Source of the DNA: Agapanthus africanus
Lineage: Eukaryota > Streptophyta > Magnoliopsida > Asparagales > Amaryllidaceae
Reading direction: 5' to 3'
Assembly (NCBI GenBank): GCA_030015575.1
Contig: CM057338.1
Coordinates: 310,251,827-310,315,826 of the forward strand
DNA length: 64,000 nucleotides
The position numbers and the translations under genes are program-made. Numbering within the stretch: position 1 is the first letter of the stretch; every line of letters begins with the position of its first letter. Positions 55,441 through 64,000 of this stretch are shown one piece after another. The notes under the pieces were generated by a model. The model made no database searches. It was not told the DNA's origin and was given only the letters and a program-made list of their open reading frames with translations.

Positions 55441-57465
55441 TTTATTTCATACATATCCGGCTGCGTGTTTTATGCTTATCGGCTGCCTAACAATGCCCTC
55501 CTTCTTTATCATGATTTGGGACAAGTATTGAAAGAACAAGAACTTTGAACACAATATTGGTAGAGTTATATTATAAACCAATATATAAATGAAAAACTCG
55601 AACTTATAAGGAGGTGAATTGATACATGTTGTATATTTACCTCTTATCAGATTCAAATATGCTTTTGTTACTCTTTTCTACCATATGGTTTCATTAAATC
55701 ATTCGTTAATCAAACACGGACATGTTGAACTTCGATTTGTTCCCCCCAAAAATAAAAGATTCTAATATGTCTCTCTATAAGTCTATAAACACAAGTAAGA
55801 TATATTGCTTATGGAATTTTTCAACAGCAATAGTTATTTCAGAAAGTGCCTATGTTGCTACCAAATGATTTTAGTGTGTCATCAAGAACACCTATTTCAT
55901 ATGAAATTAGTCGGCATTAGGAGAAAGCTAGAAAGAGATTGAAATTCTCGGTTACTTTTCGGTCAATTTGATAGGCTCTTTTTTTTCATAACGGGACATA
56001 TGTACTCGGCACATGCAAGGATTATTTTCTTGTATAGATTGTTAATTTTGTAGTTCCGTTTAGACTGAATTAAAAACTTTGAGGCGTGTATAATACATTT
56101 TCCGAAAGGTGATATTGCTCCCGTTATGGAAATACAGCAGAAGTCAATCACCCCCGAAATATAACAAAGTCTCTGAAACTCTCTTAGAAAATAATGAGAA
56201 GGAGATGCAAAATCTGTGAAGAGAAAGACTTAATTTATAGAGTCGAACTGTTGTGATTGTACAGACAACAAAACTGCAGTAGACCGTTTTCAGACAGCAT
56301 TTGATTTCAAAATTAAAATAAGGCAAACTCTATCATCAAATCAAACACAAGATACCCCAAGTGCCGAGACAACAATAAATAAATATTATAAGCCCACTAG
56401 AAATTAGGCTCACTTAGCCCATAACTCATTTTGTTTAAAATATTACTTAAATATTGGGAATTATTATAAAGGCTTGGGCATTCGTCTCTTCAGCCAATAT
56501 AAGACTATTTCTCACATACAAATGTTACCAATAGATTCAAACTACCAACATAGATCGGGCTCCACATGTATGTGTATATACTGTGGCTATATACTGCTAA
56601 ATTTGTGTATATATAGGAGCTAGGACCACGCCCTCCATGAACGGAATATGTTGGCGGCTTACCCGGATGCATGCACATGAAGTTTGAAGCATATACGCAT
56701 TGGAGTGCATGTAACCTAGAAATTAACACATCTAGATAACAACTGTTTCTCACTGATCAGTGCAATCCAATAGATTTTTAGTTCTCAAGGCATTGCATGT
56801 GATCTTTTTCTTAATGATTGATGAGAGAGAGCCAATCACTTGGAGGACCTATGGCTTGCTCCAAGGAAATGGATAAAACTTATACATGCAATTCTTGACT
56901 CCAAGTGTTCAAAGAAAAACTGCACACTTCAATATTACAATTTTGATTTGAAATAAAGTGACAAGATAGAAAAGATCCTTTTCTAAATATAATTGAGTCT
57001 CCCCGCACCCCACCCCACCCCTACCCCACCCCACCCCTACCCCTCTCTCTCTCTCTCTCTCTCAATTCCTCTCAATCTAAACATAGCCTTATAGAGACAA
57101 TTGACAACATACTTTGAGCCATCATGCATCTTCCGTGTTACTCTTCTTGATTCCGAATAGATGTCAGAATATTGTCTATCAAAACGTCCATCACAATTCT
57201 GAAGTCTTCTTTAATATCAATACAGATTTAAGATGCTACTGGAGCAACCTTTGGATTTAAATCCACCAAACACATTTGAATATGAATATATTAAAATTGA
57301 TGTTGCGTGAAACATCAAAGTGATGCTCAACCTGCTGAACATGTTAAATATTAAGGTATGTCACTCAATTCTCATTCACAACCTTATGGTTTTGGTATAT
57401 TGGTAGAAACTTACAAGTAGACGCTTGAGTGAGTTTTATAGGCATCCCTGACTGTCATGAGTTTG
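55441..57465. other. AT-rich stretch without recognisable genes
   Basis: No frame here shows a known protein family. On the minus strand an LTR-like promoter arrangement may exist near 56240 (CTATAAATTAAG followed by TTTCGGGGGTGATTGACTTC at about 56152), hinting at a worn copia LTR, but no ends were found. A microsatellite lies at 57001-57063. Confidence 0.35.
57001..57063. repeat. Microsatellite: CCCCAC/CCCTA-type run followed by (CT)n
   Basis: A cytosine-rich run of CACCCCACCCCTACC units is followed by about ten CT repeats. Confidence 0.85.
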
Positions 57466-58350
57466 CACTACTACCGAGAAGGGCTATCCCTACGGTTAGG
57501 ACCGTAAGGGCAATTCACTCCCTCTACGGTTCGCACCGTATGGACATAACAACACTACATTGGTTTAAAAAGCGTAGGGGCAAATTTCTGCCCCTACGGA
57601 TGAAAAGTTTTCCCTACGGCTACTGTCTCTACAGTTTCATACGAAAGGACAGTTATTTTTCTTTAATTTACATTTTTAAAAATAGTAATTTCTTGCTTCT
57701 ACGATTGAGACTGTATGGGCAAATTAAAATTATCCATAGGAATAGACTTTTATTTTAATAAAATATTTTTAAAAAAATTGATAATTTATTCATTTACGGT
57801 TAAAACCGTAGGGACAGAACTTTGGCTCTACAGATTACACCATACGGCTATACACTGCTACAAATAAAGGTTGTCCCTACGGATTTATCCCCTACGGATA
57901 TAGCCGTAGGGACAAGAAAATACCCTGTAGGTACAGACGCCGTAGGTGCAAGTCGAAGCCTTGAACTTGCCCCTAAGGAGTTCTGTATAGGTCCCTTTTG
58001 CCCTACGGAATATGCCGTAGGGGCAAACAATTTATTTTACTTACGGATTTTTTAAAATAGTTTACGAGTACCTACGGATGAATCCGTAGGGCTAAGTAAT
58101 AGCCCCTATGGATACATGCGTAGGTGTATATCCGTAGGGGCAAAATATCAGGATTCCTGATATTTTGCCTCTACGGATAACTGGATAGGGGTATTTGTTG
58201 GCCCCTACGGATATATCCGTAGGGGCAAGCTCAACCCCCTGATACTGAGATCACAGGGGAAAATATCAGTTATCCTGATATTTTGCCCCTACGGTTTAAT
58301 CCGTAGGGGCAACATTGGTACCTACGGATTAATCCGTAGGTACATATTAT
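57466..58350. repeat. CACTA subterminal repeat region
   Basis: About twenty copies of CTACGG/CCGTAG occur in both orientations, mostly paired as inverted repeats with loops of 4-9 bases, for example GCCCCTACGGATATATCCGTAGGGGC near 58200-58226. Such motifs are the binding sites of the element-encoded TnpA-type protein in known En/Spm elements. The 77-codon and 60-codon frames here are by-products of the repeats. Confidence 0.85.
58141..58167. repeat. Perfect 13-base inverted repeat in the CACTA end
   Basis: CAAAATATCAGGA, one central T, then TCCTGATATTTTG. A related inverted pair, AAAATATCAG and CTGATATTTT, occurs at about 58260-58284. Confidence 0.8.
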
Positions 58351-58625
58351 CAGTTTTTTTTTTAAAAAGGGCTGCCTCTTTTTTTCTCGCCCTGTGCACA
58401 ATAATATATACATCGATCAAATATAATATTAATCATCACACAACATATATTGCAGTATTCATAATCACATCTCACGCATATAATATACAAAAGAAACCAA
58501 AAAACAGAATATGATATAAATATAAACACCGTAGGACCACCAATATCAATATCGTCCAAAATGTAGTACAATATGTATCATATAAATAAATACATGTTTC
58601 AAAAAATAAGAATAAAAAAGCTACC

Positions 58626-61515
58626 CTAGCTCGGTCCAGCTCCACCTCTGATAAACGCTAGAATCTGGCGCGCCTGCTCCTCGGTCAATAAATCATGCAA
58701 TTCGGAGTGTGCGGGAGTCTGAGCGGGCTGTGGAGCTGACGATGTGGTCTGCGCAGCCGCGGTCGAGGTAGTGTCTTGCGGAGCCGCGGCTGCGGGAGTC
58801 TGAGCGGGCGGTAGAGCTATAGGAGCTGTCTGCGGAACCGCAGCCGATATAGTGGCTTGCGGAACCACAGCCGAAGGAGATGCATGTGGAGGCTCGGCCG
58901 ATATACCCTGCCGCGTCTGGACCTAACGTGTGTAATAAGCGTGTAAGAACTATGTATTATTCGAATTTGTATCATTATCAAGTTATTTCGAAACCCAATT
59001 TGGATATCTAGTTTGGAAAACCGTAGTTTATTTTAATTAGATATGTATGTATGATTAATCAAAACTAAGTCTACAACCAAATAAGCTCAGGCTACGTACT
59101 AATATTGGATATGTTGATATCTATAATATGACATGATATTTTACTATTAAGTAGTATACATACCAGCATCTCCTTCAACTCCTGAACGGTGGCCTTTAAG
59201 CTCTCCAGTTCCTGCTGGATACGTCGCTCACTGGAGACGGAGGAAGTAACCGTCGGGGTGGAGTCCAACCTCATATGGGCCCTGCTAGGGCCCAGTCCCC
59301 GGCCTCTCTCCCAACCTCCTTGGTGCCTTCCGTGTGCGGCGTCCAGGACTGGGGTCAGCATCCTCGGATCGCTCTGTCCGGTAAAATCGATCCCCGATGC
59401 CTCGGCCTGCTCAACCACCCGCTTCTACACCCACATTAAGCAGTAAAGTATAAGTATAAAATTTAAATTTGAACCTTCCAAAACTAAAATTTCAAATAGG
59501 GGTTGAATAAATATTAACACTTACGCAATACTACTGGGTAGCGACGTCGGGATATCGAAGCTCGCCCGTGGCGGGATCTGTCGAGGTGCCGTGGACGTCA
59601 AGATATGCGGACAGCACGCTCGGTGTACTACCTTGCGCCAGGGTCTGAGCTGTCTGCAATATTAGAAAATAACTCTTAATATTAGATATATTAGAAAATA
59701 ACTCTTAATATTGCATTATATCATAAAGACCGGTCTATTGTAATTTACCGATAACTTCATGGCTCGAGTAATATTCCTCGAGCCACCTGTATAAGTGGGG
59801 CGACCCTTCTTCGTCGACTTCCTATTCTCTATATTTTGAGCGGCCTGTTTCTGCACAATGCATTCACATTTAGTTTTCTAATTAAGGAACACAAAAAAAA
59901 TAAATTATATCCTAAACAATGAATTACATTTAAAATACATACCTGTTTGCGTTGAGAATCGAAATATTCGCACAATAGAGGTCATGTCTCTACGTCGACT
60001 CTCGCAAAGGCCGGAGTAGATAGGAGGGCCGCTCTCTCTGCCTCAGGGGGTCGCCATCCACAGGGAGTAGCAGTCGGCCTTCAGCTTATTCCTGTTGTAT
60101 CGGACCTTGGTCTGCATGTTCTTCATCAGGCCATTGTACAGAGCATGAAGGTCGAGCACCCTCCCAGGATGATCAGGGTCGGGTACAGGCTGAATATCGT
60201 AATCCAACTGAAAATACAAAAAAAAAACATTGTTATTAGATTGCAAGTGTTAATAATAAATATATTGGATAAATCAAATGAAAATATATATTAATACCCG
60301 AGCATGATCAAAGAAGAGGGTGAATGAGCGCCGGTGCTGCTCGCCCCACTCAACGTGAAGTGGATAGTTCTTCACGAGCCAGCTCTCATCCCCCATATAC
60401 CGGCCGAACCTCTCGGCATGAGGACTGGTATAGCGATAATTAAAGGTAAAAAAGAGGGGGAATACTGCCTCCCCCCTGGCTCTGTCAGGCCTTAGCCTAT
60501 GGGACTGATTCAGGCCTCGAGTCCCCCTCTGGGGATGGGGAGGCCCTGCGTCTGCAAGAAATATCAAGACAATCAATATTAAGACAAAGTTGTATTAAGA
60601 AATCAAGGTTAAATGAAAATTGAAGTGTGATATATACCTCCGGTGACTAAAGTACGAGCCTGGGCCCGGGCAGCAGCACGAGCGGGACGATAGTTCCTCC
60701 GGTGAGGAACAGCCGGTGTCCCGGATGCGGACGCATCCCCTCCAACTAGAAAATAAAAATTGACGCTAAATTTCCATGAAGTTCATATTTATTCTATAGA
60801 GCATATGTAAAATGAATAAATATTTTATATTTATTCATACTAACCTATAGACGATGCGGAGGGTACGGAAGTGGCAGGAGTGGCCCCTGCGTCAGATGTG
60901 GACGCACCACCTATAATTAGACAATTAAAAATAGATTATATAAGTAATTGCAAAAAGAATGTGTAGATCAATAATATAACATTCTAAATCAATATGCATG
61001 TACTATAGGATATATAAATATACCCGCAGGTGCGGTGGTGTCACCACGTATAGCTAGACAATAATAAAAATTACTATCTAAGTAAGAGCAAAAGGAATGT
61101 GTGTATATTTATGATATAGCATTCTAAATCAATATACATGCACTATATGATATATAAACATACCTGGAGGAGCGGGAGTGGCCTCTGTCCCTGATGTGGA
61201 CGCATCACCAATAACTAGACAATCAAACATTGACAATATAAGTAATTTTGACATAAACATGCATGAATATCTATAATATTACATTCAAAATGGATATGCG
61301 TGCAATATACCTAGAGGTGTGGCAAAATCCACACGGAAGGAGGCATCCGAAGGGGTCTCCGATCTGGGTGCAAGACCGGCCCTCTGAAGCTCCCTACGCA
61401 GCTCTCCGGACGGCAGAACTGCTCTGCCTCTGCCGGTGCCGCGGCTGGAGCTCCTGCCGCCCCTCGCTGCTCCCGTCATCGTCATCAAATCTAGATAAAC
61501 AGTTCGTGGACGCAT
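58626..61515 (-). pseudogene. CACTA second gene (Transposase_24-like), multi-exon
   Basis: Exons with GT/AG borders can be read leftwards at about 61515-61311, 61215-61164, 61056-61024, 60912-60846, 60746-60641, 60553-60297, 60208-59943, 59851-59750, 59655-59526, 59428-59164 and 58923-58626. The start is G/R-rich (MTMTGAARGGRSSSRGTGRGR). A run of tiny A/S/T/G-rich exons follows. The core has RYMGDESWLVKNYPLHVEWGEQHRRSF, then KVRYNRNKLKADCYSLW and KQAAQNIENRKSTKKGRPTYTGGSRNI, matching the plant transposase family PF03004. A helix (RRIQQELESLKATVQELKEML) and a P/A/Q repeat tail (VPQTAPIALPPAQTPAAAAPQ) end it. Breaks: a frameshift near 60045, TGA near 59993 and TAG near 59533. In En/Spm elements the partner product binds the subterminal repeats; that role is inferred. 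Confidence 0.7.
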
Positions 61516-61725
61516 TAGACAATCATTAAAACTATTGTCTATATATGTATAGATCGTAAAATGTAAAGTAATAATATAACATTACTGATAATCTTTTTCG
61601 TTTCGTGGGCGCATTATACATATCTACTTGGATTTCATCGTCGATGTCATTTCTAACCCACGTAACTTCATGATCGGACGAAAACAACCCATCCTTCGAA
61701 ACAGACGGTCGGAGCACTCTAAGCT

Positions 61726-64000
61726 TCACTCTTCTTCATCCTCATCGCTGTCCTCGAATTCTGGGACATCGTAGACATCTCTGGGTTTCCATCGGCATAC
61801 AACACTCCATCCCGGATGCTTCAAACACTGTGAGTAGTATACTTGGAATGCTTGGTTCGGAAAGATAAACAGATCTTCCTGACCGTAAAATCGAAGTGTG
61901 TTCACATTGGTCAATCCATATTCATCTTTCCAAGTCCCAAGATTGCTTCTCCACTTACCCGTATCGGTTCGCGTATCGTACCAAGTACACTGGAATATAT
62001 AAAAGGGTTCTGATCGTTCGGGATAGTGGATGCCGAGTATACAATTTAAGTACCCATAATAAATCACACCGTCCGATCTTACCGTCGCAATCCCACTATT
62101 CTGAGTGGTTCTAGATGTTTCTATATCCTTAACTTTGAATTTGTATCCAAGGACACCAAATCCTTTGTAATATGCAACATCCATACTAGAAAATTGAGCT
62201 AAATATCTTGAATCACTCTCAAATGATGCAGACAAGTTCGGATCGTGGATCTAACAAAACAAATTTTACGAAAAATACATAACGATACAAGTTTAGATTA
62301 AAACTGATAGCAATAAAATGTTATTCGAATAACTTACATGATCTGTGACCCAATCACAAAAATTATCCTGATGATATTTTTCCAATCGTTCTTCGTTCTA
62401 ATCAGGATGCCCCTCATGTACCTCGTTAAAATGAATTCTGTTTTCGACAAATAATGGTGACATTAATATTATATCATTTCATACACACACAAACACAAAT
62501 ATAACAATTAATCCAAAAAAACTTACTCTCTAATTTGTTCAAGACATGCGCAATTAAGCAAGATAAACCGGTATATCTTGTTGATAAACATAGTGTCTAC
62601 CCTCTTATACTCGGCTTTACCATATGGCCCGTCTTGAATTCTTCGAGGCCGGTTAAGTCTTGTCTCAATGTTCTCGTCCAGATAGCGGGAACAAAATGTG
62701 GTTGTTTCATCAAGAAGATAACCTTGCATGATAGAACCCTCTGGTCGATTTTTATTGCGTATATACTTTTTAAGAGTGTAGAGGTACCTAATGAAAATAT
62801 GTTGAATAAATAAATACGGGCATACAGGACAACAATAAATTTATAAATTGCGCGAAACGAAAAATTACACGTACCTCTCGACAAGATACATCCATCGATA
62901 TTGTACTGGTCCGGCTAACTTAGCCTCAGTTGCAAGATGAACCGTCAAGTGTATTATGATATCGAAGAATGACGGTGGGAAAATACGCTCAAACTTGCAA
63001 AATATCAACGCAATAGAATTTTCTAGTTTATCCAGTGTCACAACCTCCAGTGTTTTAGTACACAACTCTCTGAAAAAACAACATAGGTCGTTGATTACTA
63101 GACCAACCGATTCGGGGAGAGAAGTCCTGAGGGCTAATAGAAGAAGGTGCTCCACGATAACATGGTGATCATGACTTTTCAGCCCATCGATCTTGCCTTT
63201 CACAATTTTTATTTTCTTGCTGAATGATCCTGAGAAACCTGTGGGAACTTTCAAATCATGCAACACCTGCAGAAATCTTTTCTTCTCCGGTTGTGACATA
63301 TGATAAGCGGCATTGGGAAGTACAAATTTGCCAGGTTTACCCGCTACCGGTCTAGGGTGCAATTCACTTCTTATTCCTCACTCCTGTAGATCCATCCGAG
63401 CATTCAGGTTGTTTTTCGATTTCCCATCTTTACAAAGAAGCAAGTTGAGTATGTGCTCTGATACTCCCTTCTCTATATACATGACGTACAGACAATGACG
63501 TACTAAATTTGTTGACCAGTAAGAAAGCTCGAAGAAAATACTTAACTTGTTCCAAAATGGTGGTTTGACCTGTTTCGTCGGATCCATCCCGAAGGTCACA
63601 TTATTGTAACTATCCCATTGAGCAGTCACGTCCTCTCCGGACAATGGGGATGGAGGTCTAAGAAGCTCCTGATGACCATCAAAGTGAACCGTGTCTAACT
63701 TATAGGGGTGGTCTGGAGGCAGAAAACGTCGATGGCCACAATAACAAACCTTCCTGCTAAAATTCAAGAATTTCGATGTTGTGTGTTCATGGCAATGAGG
63801 ACATGCTTTGTGACCATGTACGGACCAACCTGATAGCATTCCATACACAGGAAAGTCATTAATTGTCCACATTAAAGCCGCACGCAGTATGAAGGTTGTA
63901 TTTGTGTTTGCATTGTATGTCTCTACACCATCAATGAACAAAGATTTCAACTCCTCGATCAGAGGTCGGAGATAGACGTCGATATTGTTTCCCGGTGAGT
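61726..64000 (-). pseudogene. CACTA TNP2-like transposase, partial
   Basis: The frame enters from beyond the window. The Transposase_21 region reads GVETYNANTNTTFILRAALMWTINDFPVYGMLSGWS, the zinc-like CPHCHEHTTS, and CGHRRFLPPDHPYK (63950-63700). A TGA at 63378 interrupts it, after which GIRSELHPRPVAGKPGKF continues in frame. DUF4218 follows: LKSHDHHVIVEHLLLLALR, ELCTKTLEVV, CKFERIFPPSFFDIIIHLTVHLATEAKLAGPVQYRWMY (63200-62880). An intron at 62788-62874 is clear, then RPEGSIMQGYLLDETTTFCSRYL. A DUF4216 exon (62250-61726) ends in an acidic tail. The product would cut and join the element ends. The single TGA and a possible frame change after 61726 suggest it is inactive. Confidence 0.85.
62788..62874 (-). 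other. Intron in the TNP2-like gene
   Basis: The minus strand has donor GTACGTG at 62874 and acceptor TTTCATTAG at 62788. Joining the exons restores VERYLYTLKKYIRNKNRPEGS, which is the conserved passage between DUF4218 and the following block in CACTA transposases. Confidence 0.75.

Larger units (their letters stand above)
57466..64000 (-). mobile_element. En/Spm-like (CACTA) DNA transposon, 3' portion
   Basis: The left terminus is CACTACTACCGAGAAGGG at 57466, preceded by TTG as the likely three-base target copy. Inside it come a dense subterminal repeat region and then two genes on the minus strand typical of plant CACTA elements: a Transposase_24-like gene and a TNP2-like transposase gene. 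The other terminus lies beyond the window, so the target duplication and inverted terminal repeat cannot be compared. Both genes carry nonsense changes, so this copy is probably not autonomous. Confidence 0.85.

Noticed and set aside
55441..57465. Host gene in the only region free of clear transposons
   Set aside because: No frame longer than about 80 codons, no conserved motif and no plausible splice structure were seen.
57822..58055. Overlapping plus and minus frames of 60-77 codons
   Set aside because: They are generated by the CCTACGG inverted repeats of the CACTA end, with mirrored peptide composition on both strands.

Overview
This is a stretch of plant nuclear DNA built almost entirely from transposable elements. 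No host gene, rRNA or tRNA gene was found. The evidence for a plant is the set of families: Angela/BARE-like Ty1/copia, a chromodomain Ty3/gypsy element of Tekay/Del type, Tat/Ogre-like gypsy elements, a tRNA-Asp-primed LARD-type element, an RTE-like LINE and an En/Spm (CACTA) transposon. The species cannot be told from the sequence; the density of old nested LTR elements suggests a fairly large, repeat-rich genome.

Bases 1-30173 are a four-level nest that can be peeled apart at exact junctions. The base layer is an old LTR of a LARD family ('family L': 1-1441 and 30004-30173). An Angela-like copia element (1442-30003) sits in it. Its right LTR was entered by a Tekay-like gypsy element (9910-28728, target duplication GGTGG). 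The gypsy pol gene was in turn split by a young family-L element on the minus strand (15763-23378, target duplication GCCGG). Counting by eye over the first ~135 bases, LTR pairs differ at about 1 (family L), 3 (gypsy) and 9 (copia) positions, which agrees with the nesting order.

Bases ~30190-44780 are a second nest on the minus strand. A Tat/Ogre-like element ('element A': LTR 43387-44780, gag 43213-42006 and 34541-32528) was interrupted by a related element B (34542-42005, target duplication ATGAC). Element B keeps its 5' LTR and an expanded gag but has lost pol and part of its 3' LTR. Element A is cut off on the left by a diverged Angela-like LTR (~30190-32527).

Bases 44781-52200 hold LTR-type, non-coding sequence from several decayed gypsy elements, with arrays of short hairpins and tandem repeats. 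Bases 52200-55440 contain a relic RTE-type LINE endonuclease, a defective copia element inserted in it (52774-55327, target duplication CAATC) and a family-L solo LTR inserted in that (53341-55047, target duplication ATGCT).

Bases 55441-57465 show no gene. From 57466 to the window edge lies the 3' part of a CACTA transposon on the minus strand: subterminal CCTACGG inverted repeats, a multi-exon Transposase_24-like gene (58626-61515), and a TNP2-like transposase gene (61726->64000) with Transposase_21, DUF4218 and DUF4216 regions. Both genes carry nonsense changes.

The best candidates for something undescribed are the uninterrupted 565-residue reading frame in the young family-L element, the LTRs of the Tat/Ogre-like elements packed with regularly spaced hairpins, and the tandemly duplicated mini-exons of the CACTA gene.
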